Positions 18,259-26,318 of a stretch of 64,000 bases of DNA are shown piece after piece; position 1 is the first letter of the stretch, and every line of letters starts with the position of its first letter. This stretch comes from Peptostreptococcaceae bacterium (GTDB lineage Bacteria; Bacillota; Clostridia; Peptostreptococcales; Peptostreptococcaceae). The translations under genes were made by a program, and so were the position numbers. A model generated the notes under the pieces. The model was not told where the DNA came from. It did not search any database and worked only from the letters and a program-made list of their open reading frames with translations. The stretch is taken from the NCBI GenBank assembly GCA_025210335.1, contig JAOARY010000005.1:1-64000 (forward strand). The letters run 5' to 3'.

Positions 18259-18642
18259 ATGAATGGTGGATTAACAGATTATATGAAAAACAAAATTATG
18301 AATTTGATGTTTAGAAATGAACCTTTAGAAAGTTTGGAAAATGTTTATTTGGGACTTTTTAATAAAAATCCATTAGAAAATGGTATAGAAATAGATAAAA
18401 GTGGTTACAAACGAGCATTAGCAAAATTTTGTGAAGCAAGTTCAGGAATTGTATCAAATGAAGAAGATGTATTATTTGAAGTAGCTACACAACCTTGGGG
18501 AGAAATTAGATTTATAGGAGTATTTGATAAAGAACAAGATGGAAATCTAATATGGTATGGAGAGTTTGAATTCCCTAAAAATTATGATGTATCTGATCAA
18601 ATGAAAATACCTAAAGGTGCATTTTCAATGAAAATATCCTAG
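18259..18642 (+). CDS. Phage tail structural protein (gp80/tail fibre Lp-like small protein)
   Basis: A 127-aa protein with the pattern LTDYMKNKIMNLMFRNEP...VYLGLFNKNP..., SGYKRALAKF, TQPWGEIRFIGVFDKEQDGNLIWYGEF and IPKGAFSMKIS. This YxGLF...W(G)xIxxxGxFD...GNLxYYG...IPxGA layout belongs to a widespread small phage structural family often annotated as tail fibre protein or gp80-like. Between XkdT and the XkdU-like gene it probably sits on the baseplate rim. Its precise role is not known to me. Confidence 0.7.
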   Translation: MNGGLTDYMKNKIMNLMFRNEPLESLENVYLGLFNKNPLENGIEIDKSGYKRALAKFCEASSGIVSNEEDVLFEVATQPWGEIRFIGVFDKEQDGNLIWYGEFEFPKNYDVSDQMKIPKGAFSMKIS

Positions 18643-18653
18643 GATGTGATTTA

Positions 18654-19472
18654 ATGATTATAACATTAGGAGCAACTTTTGAGAATTTAAAAAAATATAA
18701 ATATAAAGATTTAAAGCTTCGAACATGGGAAAGTCTTAATGGAAACTTGAATTTTGAAAGTAAGTTTGATTTAAACTTATCAAATGTCAAAATTAATAGT
18801 GAAAGCATAAATTTGAATTCAAAGGCATCTATAAATGCAATTTTAAGCAAGGAAAAAAGAGGTCTTGTAAAAATAGAATCAATATCCAGTGTAGATGTAA
18901 AAGTGGCATCATGGAGAAGAAATATAAGAAAAGATTTAATAAATTATATGCCTATTTATTATAGAAAATCAAAGATAATAGATATGCTTATGGGAATATA
19001 TGCTTCAAAATTAAGAGAACAATATTCTAAAAATGATAATATGAAAAAGCAATTCCTAATAGATGATGTAACATTTATGCTTCAATATTATGAAACAGAA
19101 TATCAAAAAAAATCTTCTTCATCAAAAATTGAAAAAAGACGAAAATTTTTATTAGCTAATAGATATGCTATAGGTAAAGTTATGAATATAACTGAACTTA
19201 AAAAGCTTATAAATATGTTTTATGATTGTGATATAATAGAAGATTTTAAAAATTCGACTGTAAATATAAGAATTAATGATATTTCTGTTGAAGAAAGTAT
19301 ATTATCAGATTTAAAGAAAATAGCAAGAACATTTATACCTGCACATGTGGATATCAAAATAATATATGATTTTTTAAGATGGAGAGAATTAGAAGCTTTA
19401 AATATGAAGTTTGGTCAAATGCAAAACTATACATGGCAAGCTTTAGAAATTTTAAATAAGAAGAAAAATTAA
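18654..19472 (+). CDS. xkdU: Baseplate wedge/tail protein (XkdU-like, DUF2313)
   Basis: A 272-aa protein. Residues about 97-272 fit DUF2313/XkdU (YMPIYYRKSKIIDMLMGIYASKL, ADNRYAIGK-type region, and ...FIPAHVDIKIIYDFLRWRELEAL, MQNYTWQALE). The N-terminal about 95 residues (TFENLKKYKYKDLKLRTWESLNG...) are an extra beta-rich segment not typical of XkdU and may be a fused attachment domain for the tip proteins that follow. It is the last gene of the baseplate block; the first terminator-like hairpin follows. Confidence 0.78.
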   Translation: MIITLGATFENLKKYKYKDLKLRTWESLNGNLNFESKFDLNLSNVKINSESINLNSKASINAILSKEKRGLVKIESISSVDVKVASWRRNIRKDLINYMPIYYRKSKIIDMLMGIYASKLREQYSKNDNMKKQFLIDDVTFMLQYYETEYQKKSSSSKIEKRRKFLLANRYAIGKVMNITELKKLINMFYDCDIIEDFKNSTVNIRINDISVEESILSDLKKIARTFIPAHVDIKIIYDFLRWRELEALNMKFGQMQNYTWQALEILNKKKN

Positions 19473-19493
19473 TAAGATTTTAAAAAGATATTG

Positions 19494-19534
19494 AAAAACT
19501 ATAATTTATGTATTAAATAAATTATAGTTTTTTA
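19494..19534 (+). terminator. Terminator hairpin before tip-protein gene 1
   Basis: A 15-bp stem (19494-19508 with 19518-19532) plus T run. The surrounding intergenic sequence, including the AAAAGGAAAAGGTGATTAG ribosome site region, is repeated almost exactly before gene 2 (20144-20216). Confidence 0.82.
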
Positions 19535-19566
19535 TTATAAAAAAATAAAAGGAAAAGGTGATTAGA

Positions 19567-20109
19567 ATGTCAGAAATAAAATTTAAAAAATATGAGTACC
19601 ATCATGAAGATCAAATGAAAAAGTATGGAAATTATTACGAAATGATGGGTTCGGTTGTAATTGGACCTCATTCAGAACAAATTGTAAAGGTACATCCAAA
19701 GAGAGGTCATAGAAAATTAGATAAAGTTAGAAATTTAGAATTATTCTTAAAAAGTGCTGATGGAGATTATGAAATGTTTATACAAGGATTTTCATATGGA
19801 GATACTATTATAGTAAATGGACCATATAGAACACCAAATGATAATCAAGCACAGGCTTCGTGGATGGTAAATGAACAAACTCCAATAGTTGGAGAAGGAT
19901 TTATACATGGAGAGTCGTATTTAAGAGGAACTATTAGACGTGGAGGTTCTTTATGTAGCACAATATTAGGTGCTGATATTAAAAGTAGAATAAAAGGGGT
20001 TAAATTATTAAGAATAGATATAGATGGAGATGTTCTTAAATTAGTATATAGAAATGAAACTGGAGATAGAGTAAATCCAATGTTTTTACTTAGAGGTTAT
20101 GGATTTTAG
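19567..20109 (+). CDS. Tip/receptor-binding-like protein, stand-alone copy 1
   Basis: A 180-aa protein. Start is the ATG at 19567 with AAGGTG upstream; the GTG at 19558 is part of the ribosome site. No signal peptide. It shares with copies 2 and 3 the N-terminus FKKYEYxxExQMKKYGNYYExMGSVVxGPHSE and the C-terminus RIDIDGDVLKLVYRNETG-RVNPMFLLRGYGF. The core GP...TPIVGEGFIHG...YLRG also occurs in the C-terminal domain of the three coiled-coil proteins at 21405-24190. By place and copy number it is probably a tail tip or receptor-binding protein or an adaptor; the fold is not recognised. Confidence 0.65.
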   Translation: MSEIKFKKYEYHHEDQMKKYGNYYEMMGSVVIGPHSEQIVKVHPKRGHRKLDKVRNLELFLKSADGDYEMFIQGFSYGDTIIVNGPYRTPNDNQAQASWMVNEQTPIVGEGFIHGESYLRGTIRRGGSLCSTILGADIKSRIKGVKLLRIDIDGDVLKLVYRNETGDRVNPMFLLRGYGF

Positions 20110-20143
20110 GATATTAAAAAATTAAAGTTTAAAAAAGGTATTG

Positions 20144-20184
20144 AAAAACTATAATTTATTTATTAAATGAATTATAGTTTTTTA
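20144..20184 (+). terminator. Terminator hairpin before tip-protein gene 2
   Basis: A near copy of the hairpin at 19494-19534: 20144-20158 pairs with 20168-20182, followed by TTTTTTATT. It lies inside a duplicated intergenic region. Confidence 0.82.
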
Positions 20185-20216
20185 TTATAAAAAAATAAAA
20201 GGAAAAGGTGATTAGA

Positions 20217-20750
20217 ATGGCAGAAAGAAAATTTAAAAAATATGAGTATACTTATGAGGAGCAAATGAAGAAATATGGAAATTATTACGAAATAATGGGT
20301 TCAGTTGTATTAGGACCACATTCTGAGGAAATTATAAAGGTATATCCAAAAAGAGGTCGCAAAAAAACTGATGACGTTAGAAATTTTGAATTATTTTTAA
20401 AGAGCAAAGATGGCAAGTATGAGATGTTTTTACAAGGATTTAATTATGGTAAATCTATTTCTGTTTTTGGTCCTTTTGTATATGAGGATGGAAGAGAAAG
20501 CGAAGGTCATTGGTTAGTTAATAAGGAAACTCCAATAGTAGGAGAAGGATTTATAAAAGGAACATCTTATTTAAGAGGTCAACATAGTGTTTTTCGTAGT
20601 GCAATATTAGATGGAAATATTAGAGATGTTATAAAAGGAGTTAAACTAGTAAGAATTGATATAGATGGAGATGTTCTTAAATTGGTGTATAGAAATGAAA
20701 CAGGAGAAAGAGTAAATCCAATGTTCTTGCTTAGAGGTTATGGATTTTAG
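20217..20750 (+). CDS. Tip/receptor-binding-like protein, stand-alone copy 2
   Basis: A 177-aa close paralogue of copy 1. Start ATG at 20217, with the same AAAAGGTGATTAG context. The N-terminal 40 and C-terminal 50 residues are nearly the same as in copy 1. The middle (RGRKKTDD, GKSISVFGPFVYEDGRESEGHW) differs more, which is the pattern expected if the ends are structural and the middle contacts a variable receptor. The region SVFGPFVYE...W...TPIVGEG also lines up with TGPYVY...GSW...PIVGK of the coiled-coil proteins downstream. Role inferred from context. Confidence 0.65.
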   Translation: MAERKFKKYEYTYEEQMKKYGNYYEIMGSVVLGPHSEEIIKVYPKRGRKKTDDVRNFELFLKSKDGKYEMFLQGFNYGKSISVFGPFVYEDGRESEGHWLVNKETPIVGEGFIKGTSYLRGQHSVFRSAILDGNIRDVIKGVKLVRIDIDGDVLKLVYRNETGERVNPMFLLRGYGF

Positions 20751-20768
20751 GATAAGTAAAAATAAACT

Positions 20769-20799
20769 AAAAGCTATATTTATAAATATAGCTTTTTTT
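20769..20799 (+). terminator. Terminator hairpin before tip-protein gene 3
   Basis: A perfect 28-base palindrome (20769-20782 with 20783-20796) followed by a T run. The sequence is unrelated to the two preceding hairpins, although the position is the same. Confidence 0.82.
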
Positions 20800-20831
20800 A
20801 ATACAAATATAAAAAAAGGATGGTAATAAAT

Positions 20832-21380
20832 ATGATTAAGTATGAATTTAAAAAATATGAATTTACAGATGAACAAAATATGAGAAGAACAGGTAATTAC
20901 TATGATGTAGCAGGTTCAGTAGCTTTAGGACCATATTCAGAAGAAGTCGTTGTAATAAGTCCTGAAAGTGGATTTGATAGACTTGATGAATTTAGAAATG
21001 TTGAGATACTAATGAAAAATCCTAGTGAAAAATATGATATTTTTATAAGAATTTTTGATTGGGGAAAAACTACATTGGTAAGTGGACCATCAGTATATGA
21101 AGGGAATAGACAGAATCAATTGTCTTGGTTTGTTAGCGAAAATATGCCTATAGTGGGACAAGGTTTACTACATGGTGAAAAATGTTTAAGAGGTGTATCA
21201 AAAGCAGGGAATGGATATTCTAGATCAAGTACTATATTGGGAGTGGACATACCTAGAAGAATAGAAGGTGTAAAGCTAGTAAGAATAGATAGAAGTGGTT
21301 CAAATTTAAAATTAATATATAGAAATGAAACTGCAGATAGAGTAGATGGAAAATTTATATTAAGAGGATATGCATATTAA
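20832..21380 (+). CDS. Tip/receptor-binding-like protein, stand-alone copy 3
   Basis: A 182-aa, more distant paralogue of copies 1 and 2. The start at ATG 20832 is preferred because AAAAAAGGATGG (20813-20824) is its ribosome site; an ATG at 20820 lies within that site. It keeps YEFKKYEFTDEQNMRRTGNYYD..., VSGPSVYEGN, MPIVGQGLLHGEKCLRG and LKLIYRNETADRVDGKFILRGYAY. It is followed after 24 bases, without a terminator, by the first coiled-coil fibre. Probably a third variant of the same tip component. Confidence 0.65.
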   Translation: MIKYEFKKYEFTDEQNMRRTGNYYDVAGSVALGPYSEEVVVISPESGFDRLDEFRNVEILMKNPSEKYDIFIRIFDWGKTTLVSGPSVYEGNRQNQLSWFVSENMPIVGQGLLHGEKCLRGVSKAGNGYSRSSTILGVDIPRRIEGVKLVRIDRSGSNLKLIYRNETADRVDGKFILRGYAY

Positions 21381-21404
21381 ATATTAAGAGGAGATGATTA
21401 GAAA

Positions 21405-22505
21405 ATGAGTAGTTTAAAAACAAATGAATACAAACTGCATAAATGGGAAGATGACGACAATGTAAGTCGAGTTGAATTTAATGAGAATTTTGATAAATTA
21501 GATAATAAATTAAAAGAAATAGATAGTGTATCGAATAATATTTATGATAAAACAAATAATTTACAAGAACAGATTTCTATACAAAACACAAAATATGAAG
21601 AATTAAACAATAAGATAAAAAATGATGTTGGTGATATAAGTGGTTCTTTGTCATCAAATATAAATACAATTAATAACAAAATTAAAGCAAATACAAATTC
21701 TGTATCTAGTTTAGATAGAAAGATAACAGATAATAAAAATTTTATAGATACTACAAATAAAAAGATAGATTCAAACTCAACATCTTTAACATCAAAAATA
21801 TCATCAAATACTTCAAAAATAACAACGAATAAAAATAATATAACAAAAGCAAATGAAGCAATTACAGGTATAAAAAGTACTACTGCAACATTAATAAATA
21901 ATTATAAAAAAATACAAAGTAGTGTTAACACTCAAAATCAAAAAAATGATATATTAGATTCAGATATAAAAGCAATCAATAAAAGTATACATGATTTGAA
22001 GATAACATCAGATGTACACAGTCAGTACACAGATAGTGGTCTTGCAAGTTACAAAACGGGGAGAGGTAGTATAAGAATTAATGTAGATAGAAATTCTTTA
22101 GGTTCATTTGATGTTAGTCCTAAAATTTGTAGAGGACGCATAATTAAAAAAGCGATATTTACAATTTCAAGCAAGGATGAAATTGTAAGTATAAAAATGG
22201 AAACTATAAAAGAGGGGCAAGGTTGGTTTGTAACAGGGCCATATGTATATAATAGAAAAACTTATTTTGGCTCATGGTACACAGATGGAAAGCCTATAGT
22301 TGGAAAGGATTATAATGGTATATTAAGAGGGGCTATCATGGATGGAAATACTATAAAAACTATATTTGGAACTGGTTCCAATGTTGAAAATTGTAAAATA
22401 AGAGAAGCTTTCATAAATGATAAATCTAATAAAATAACATTTAGATATGAAAATGAGAAAAATTCGTTTTATTCAGATATAAAAATTGATGGAATTGGTA
22501 TTTAG
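21405..22505 (+). CDS. Tail fibre 1: anchor, coiled coil and receptor-binding-like domain
   Basis: A 366-aa protein in three parts. The N-terminus (NEYKLHKWEDDDNVSRVEFNENFDKLD) matches the baseplate-anchor motif of many phage fibres and resembles the short fibres at 25855 and 30157. Residues about 38-205 are Ser/Asn/Lys-rich heptad-like coiled coil. Residues about 215-366 (TGPYVYNRKTYFGSWYTDGKPIVGKDYNGILRGAIMDG..., KITFRYENEKNSF...KIDGIGI) are the same domain as in the next two genes and a relative of the three stand-alone proteins upstream. A trimeric fibre carrying the receptor-binding domain at its tip is the likely structure. Confidence 0.75.
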   Translation: MSSLKTNEYKLHKWEDDDNVSRVEFNENFDKLDNKLKEIDSVSNNIYDKTNNLQEQISIQNTKYEELNNKIKNDVGDISGSLSSNINTINNKIKANTNSVSSLDRKITDNKNFIDTTNKKIDSNSTSLTSKISSNTSKITTNKNNITKANEAITGIKSTTATLINNYKKIQSSVNTQNQKNDILDSDIKAINKSIHDLKITSDVHSQYTDSGLASYKTGRGSIRINVDRNSLGSFDVSPKICRGRIIKKAIFTISSKDEIVSIKMETIKEGQGWFVTGPYVYNRKTYFGSWYTDGKPIVGKDYNGILRGAIMDGNTIKTIFGTGSNVENCKIREAFINDKSNKITFRYENEKNSFYSDIKIDGIGI

Positions 22506-22535
22506 AAAAATAAATTTATGAATGGAGAGCTTAGT

Positions 22536-23336
22536 ATGAGTAGAATAGAAAGTATAGAAAAAAAATTATTAGATGTAAATGTAAAATTAGAATCTAATGG
22601 ATTTGAATTAAGAGATATAGAAGAGGATGTAAAAACAATAAAAAAAATGATTGAGGAGATGAAGGAAATGGAAAATACAAATACACAAAAAGAGTGCATA
22701 TTAAATGATAAGGTAGCTGAAATAGAAGTTAAAATAGGAGAATTAACAAAAGAGCTAAATATAATTGAAGAAAATACTACAAAACTAAATGAAGTTGAAA
22801 AAGATTTAGATAAATTACAAAGAGAAACAAATATTGAATATACAATATTAAAACAATATGCAGATAATGGGCTGGCTATGTATGGAAATAATCATATTAC
22901 AATTAGAGCAAATATAAAACCAGGGTTTGATAAATTTGAAATTGAGCCAAAGGGTTGTAGAGGTATAGAAATAAAAAAAGCAAAAATGGTAATGTCAAGT
23001 AAAGATAGCTTGGTAAATATAAAAATGGAAACATTAAAAGAGGGGCAAGGTTGGTTTGTAACAGGATCATATGTATATGATGGACAAACATATTATGGTT
23101 CATGGTATGCAAATGGGAGTACACCAATAGTAGGGAAAGGTAATGATGGAATTATAAGAGGTGCAATGATGCATGGAAATTCTATAAAGACTATATTGGG
23201 AATGGGTGTTAATGCAGAAAATTGTAAGATAACAGAAGCTCACATAGATCCTAAGACAAATAAAATAACATTTAGATATATGAATGATAGAAATGCTTTT
23301 TATTCAGATATAAAAATTAATGGTATTGGTATATAG
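22536..23336 (+). CDS. Tail fibre 2: short coiled coil plus receptor-binding-like domain
   Basis: A 266-aa protein starting at ATG 22536 (TGGAGAG upstream), which aligns with the start of the next gene; the ATG at 22518 precedes the ribosome site. Residues 1-105 are a charged coiled coil (IESIEKKLLDVNVKLESNGFELRDIEEDV...) without the classic anchor motif. Residues about 113-266 are the shared tip domain (EGQGWFVTGSYVYDGQTYYGSWYANGSTPIVGKG..., IIRGAMMHG). It is a tandem duplicate of the following gene, with the same length and near-identical N-terminal DNA. It may bind through a different baseplate protein than fibre 1. Confidence 0.72.
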   Translation: MSRIESIEKKLLDVNVKLESNGFELRDIEEDVKTIKKMIEEMKEMENTNTQKECILNDKVAEIEVKIGELTKELNIIEENTTKLNEVEKDLDKLQRETNIEYTILKQYADNGLAMYGNNHITIRANIKPGFDKFEIEPKGCRGIEIKKAKMVMSSKDSLVNIKMETLKEGQGWFVTGSYVYDGQTYYGSWYANGSTPIVGKGNDGIIRGAMMHGNSIKTILGMGVNAENCKITEAHIDPKTNKITFRYMNDRNAFYSDIKINGIGI

Positions 23337-23389
23337 CAAAGAAATAAAAATGTATATAAAAAAATGAATTTATAAATGGAGAGATTAAT

Positions 23390-24190
23390 ATGAAGACAAT
23401 AGAGAATATAGAAAAAAAATTACTAGATGTAAATGTAAAATTAGAATCTAATAGATTTGAATTAAGAGATATAGAAGAAGATGTAAAAATAATAAAAAGA
23501 ATGATTGAGAAGATGAAAGAAATGGAAAATACAAACACACAAAAAGAATGCATGTTAAAAAATAAAGTAGCTGAAATAGAAGTTAAAATAGAAAAAATAA
23601 AAACAAAGTTGAATATAGTTGCACAAAATAGCATTAAATTAAATAAAATTGAAAAAGATTTAGATAATTTACAAAGAGAAACAGATATCGAGAATTCAAT
23701 ATTAAAACAATATGTAGATAATGGACTAGCTCTGTATGAAACGGGAAGAGGTCAATTAGAAATAAATATAGAGAAAGGATTTAATGAATTTGAAATTGAG
23801 CCAAGTGGTTGTAGAGGTGTAGTAATTAAAAAAGCTAAAATAATAATGACAAGTGAAGATGGTTTAGTGAGTCTAAAATTAGATACATTAAAGCTAGGTC
23901 AAGGTTTGATTGTAACAGGACCATACGTATATAATGGACAAACATACTTTGGATCATGGGATGCTTGCGCTGGAGATCCTATAATAGGAGAAGATAGAAA
24001 TGGAATTATAAGAGGGGCGATTATGGATAATGGTCAAATTAAAACTGTATTTGGAAAAGAAATAAATGAGGAAGGTTTAAAAGTAACAGAAGCATTTATA
24101 AATCCAAAAACTAATAAATTAATTTTTAGATATATAAATGATGGAAATAAATTCAAAACGAATATAAAAATACAAGGTTTAGGAATATAA
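23390..24190 (+). CDS. Tail fibre 3: short coiled coil plus receptor-binding-like domain
   Basis: A 266-aa tandem paralogue of fibre 2. The first about 75 residues are almost identical in sequence and DNA, and the tip domain (residues about 113-266; VTGPYVYNGQTYFGSWDACAGDPIIGEDRNGIIRGAIMDNG) has diverged more. This gives three different tip domains on fibre-like stalks in one operon. GGAGAG before ATG 23390. The holin gene follows with one base between stop and start, so they are coupled. Confidence 0.72.
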   Translation: MKTIENIEKKLLDVNVKLESNRFELRDIEEDVKIIKRMIEKMKEMENTNTQKECMLKNKVAEIEVKIEKIKTKLNIVAQNSIKLNKIEKDLDNLQRETDIENSILKQYVDNGLALYETGRGQLEINIEKGFNEFEIEPSGCRGVVIKKAKIIMTSEDGLVSLKLDTLKLGQGLIVTGPYVYNGQTYFGSWDACAGDPIIGEDRNGIIRGAIMDNGQIKTVFGKEINEEGLKVTEAFINPKTNKLIFRYINDGNKFKTNIKIQGLGI

Positions 24191-24191
24191 T

Positions 24192-24593
24192 TTGGAAGAT
24201 AAAATAATAAATAATTCTTTAATTGCACTTTTTGGAACCATAGGAAGTATACTTGTAGGAAGTTGGGATAGTAATATACAAATACTATTTTTATTTCTGA
24301 TAACAGATTATATAAGTGGTATCATGAAGGGAATAAAAGAAAAGAATATATCAAGTCAGACAGGATTTAAAGGAATATTAAAAAAGATTGCAATATTTAT
24401 GGTGATTATAGTAGCGCATCAATTAGATATTATATCGAACTTAGAAAATCCAATGTTTAAAACTATGACTATATATTTTTATATAGGAAATGAAGGAATA
24501 TCTATAATAGAAAATTTAAGTGTTTTAGGTGTAGCATTTCCTAAATTTATAGAAGAAAGATTAAAGAATATAAAAGAAAATAATACAAAATAA
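24192..24593 (+). CDS. Holin (phage lysis / toxin secretion holin family)
   Basis: A 133-aa membrane protein with TTG start (AGGA seven bases upstream, at the end of the previous gene). It has three or four hydrophobic segments and the motif LITDYISGIMKGIKEKNISSQTGFKGILKK, diagnostic of the TcdE/holin-4 family (D-Y-xx-G...G.kG). Holins let tailocin particles escape by making pores that admit an endolysin. It is the last gene before a strong terminator. No endolysin gene was recognised nearby. Confidence 0.9.
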   Translation: MEDKIINNSLIALFGTIGSILVGSWDSNIQILFLFLITDYISGIMKGIKEKNISSQTGFKGILKKIAIFMVIIVAHQLDIISNLENPMFKTMTIYFYIGNEGISIIENLSVLGVAFPKFIEERLKNIKENNTK

Positions 24594-24636
24594 AAAATAA
24601 TGCTGTCTTAAAATTTAAGACAGCATTATTTTTTTA
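24594..24636 (+). terminator. Strong terminator of the tail operon
   Basis: A 16-bp perfect stem (24595-24610 with 24615-24630), AAAT loop and a T run directly after the holin stop. It ends the main tailocin operon. Confidence 0.93.
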
Positions 24637-24706
24637 CAAAAAAATTTAAAAGATATATTAGAGAAAATATAATATTATTTAAAATTATAAATAAGAGGTG
24701 ATTGAA

Positions 24707-25783
24707 ATGCCAAACCTTAAATTTTTTGATGGCAAAAAATATGTAGAACCTAAGATAAAATTATATGATGATAAAAAGAAAGTATGGTTGGAAATTTGCA
24801 ACAAATATAAGAGAGTTTCAATGATACATAAAGAACTTTTTTTCACAGATAGTGATGAAGTTATAAATTCAGATGAATGTATAGGTAAAATATTTCAAAT
24901 AAATGATGAGTTAATTATTTTAAGAGGTAGCAGTGTTTATAAATATAAGTTAAATTCAAACAATATTTATGAAAGAATTCTAGAAAAAAAGGTATCAGGG
25001 CTACTAAGAAATAGTAATTCGCCAAATAATGTTAAATTATATTTTTTAAAAAATCATTTATATGTAAGTAATGTAGAATCAAATACCATTGGAGAAATAG
25101 ATATAGATACATTAGAAACAAAATTTTCTATATATACTTTTTCTCAGGCGCATATGGAGTGTTATGAAGATTGTTTATATGTTTCAGGACAAAGAAAAGT
25201 GAATATTTATAATTCAAATATGAAATCTATAAATAGTATAAATATATCCCCTAACAAATTTAATTTAAAAGTAGATAAAACAGGAGTTTATTTAGCGACG
25301 AATCATAGAAAATATTCAATTCAAAAATATGATTTTGAAGGAAATAGATTATGGGAAATAGATAAAGAAGAAATTGATTTTAGTTTTTATAATGCATTTT
25401 GTCATTTAGATGAGAAATATTTATATATACAAAGTGGTAAATCTGGAGCTATGAATATTTATAAAATAGATAAAAAGACAGGTAGTGTGATATACAAAAA
25501 GAGATTGGATAAAATAAATGATTATGAAGTCATAGATGGAAATTTATATATCATTGACAATGAATTATTGTATTTTAGACATGTGAATTTAGAAAGCGGA
25601 GAAATAACAGAATATGACTTTGATTATAATAATATAAAAGATCCTTTTTGTGTTTCTAAAGTTTCAATAAATAAGTATGAAGATAAACTTATGCTAGTTG
25701 TATTATTAAAAAACCCAAAAAATTCAAATATTCAAAAGTTATCAATGTTTTATATAAACCCAAATGTATATATAAAAAAATAA
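24707..25783 (+). CDS. Beta-propeller-like tail-associated protein 1
   Basis: A 358-aa protein starting at ATG 24707 (AGAGGTG upstream; GTG at 24698 belongs to the ribosome site). The first 30 residues (LKFFDGKKYVEPKIKLYDDKKKVWLEI) resemble the start of small phage tail-tip proteins. The rest shows about six repeats of four beta-strands with IxxIDxxTxE or IYKIDKKTGSVIYKKRL motifs, a propeller-like pattern. It has no signal peptide. With the short fibre just downstream it forms a unit that recurs, inverted, at 28082-30157. A carbohydrate-binding or tip function is plausible but unproven. Confidence 0.6.
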   Translation: MPNLKFFDGKKYVEPKIKLYDDKKKVWLEICNKYKRVSMIHKELFFTDSDEVINSDECIGKIFQINDELIILRGSSVYKYKLNSNNIYERILEKKVSGLLRNSNSPNNVKLYFLKNHLYVSNVESNTIGEIDIDTLETKFSIYTFSQAHMECYEDCLYVSGQRKVNIYNSNMKSINSINISPNKFNLKVDKTGVYLATNHRKYSIQKYDFEGNRLWEIDKEEIDFSFYNAFCHLDEKYLYIQSGKSGAMNIYKIDKKTGSVIYKKRLDKINDYEVIDGNLYIIDNELLYFRHVNLESGEITEYDFDYNNIKDPFCVSKVSINKYEDKLMLVVLLKNPKNSNIQKLSMFYINPNVYIKK

Positions 25784-25854
25784 AGATTTAAATTTTTTTT
25801 ACAGATAATATGTTAATAAATATTTAGAGTAAAATTTTATTGAGGAGATTAATT

Positions 25855-26109
25855 ATGAATAAAACAAAATATTTAAAACTAAATAAACTTGATTCTAACG
25901 ATTTAATAAATATTGAATCATTTAATATGAATACTAATATTTTAGAACAAAAGATTAAAGATATGAGTATAGCTATAGAGGATAATAAATTGAAAATAGA
26001 ACAAAAAATAAATGAGCAAGATAAAAATAGACCAAATATAATAGTTTCAACAGAGGTTCCAAAATCACCATCACAAAATGATATTTGGATAGATATTAAT
26101 TGTGATTAA
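25855..26109 (+). CDS. Short tail fibre (anchor plus coiled coil only)
   Basis: An 84-aa protein. Start at ATG 25855 after GAGGAG. The N-terminus (KYLKLNKLDSNDLINIESFNMNTNILEQKI) is the fibre-anchor motif seen in the 366-aa fibre and in the protein at 30157. A short coiled coil follows and the protein ends VPKSPSQNDIWIDINCD, a motif that in longer fibres links to a receptor-binding part. It is therefore probably a fibre that has lost its tip, or a bare anchor for the propeller protein encoded just upstream. Confidence 0.6.
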   Translation: MNKTKYLKLNKLDSNDLINIESFNMNTNILEQKIKDMSIAIEDNKLKIEQKINEQDKNRPNIIVSTEVPKSPSQNDIWIDINCD

Positions 26110-26118
26110 ACAATTAAA

Positions 26119-26165
26119 AAATCTATCAAAAGATAAATTTTTATATTATCTTTTGATAGATTTAT
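26119..26165. terminator. Bidirectional terminator-like hairpin
   Basis: A 17-bp stem (26119-26135 with 26147-26163) flanked by an A run on the left and T-rich sequence on the right, so it may work in both directions. It ends the rightward tailocin module. Confidence 0.75.
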
Positions 26166-26250
26166 ATAGTAGATGTATTGCAATTTTGTACTATAAATAA
26201 TAATTACAGAATAATGGAAAGCATTTATAATATGAATATCTTTAAAATTA

Positions 26251-26281
26251 ATACAAAACTATAAATAGTTTTGTATTTTTT
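26251..26281 (+). terminator. Second hairpin with T run
   Basis: A 12-bp stem (26251-26262 with 26265-26276; the closing pairs leave a 4-base loop) followed by TTTTT. No gene ends immediately before it; it may be a back-up terminator between the convergent modules. Confidence 0.65.
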
Positions 26282-26318
26282 GATTTATTTACTTATATCA
26301 ACTAATTGTTTTATTTTT

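Noticed and set aside
19473-20216. Repeated intergenic blocks around the tip genes, considered as a CRISPR-like or mobile repeat.
   Set aside because: Only two copies, each tied to a paralogous gene with its ribosome site; this is explained by gene duplication, and no spacer pattern exists.
9848-26109. Intact prophage.
   Set aside because: No terminase, portal, capsid, integrase, replication or lysogeny gene is found between the bounding terminators; the set fits a headless tailocin.
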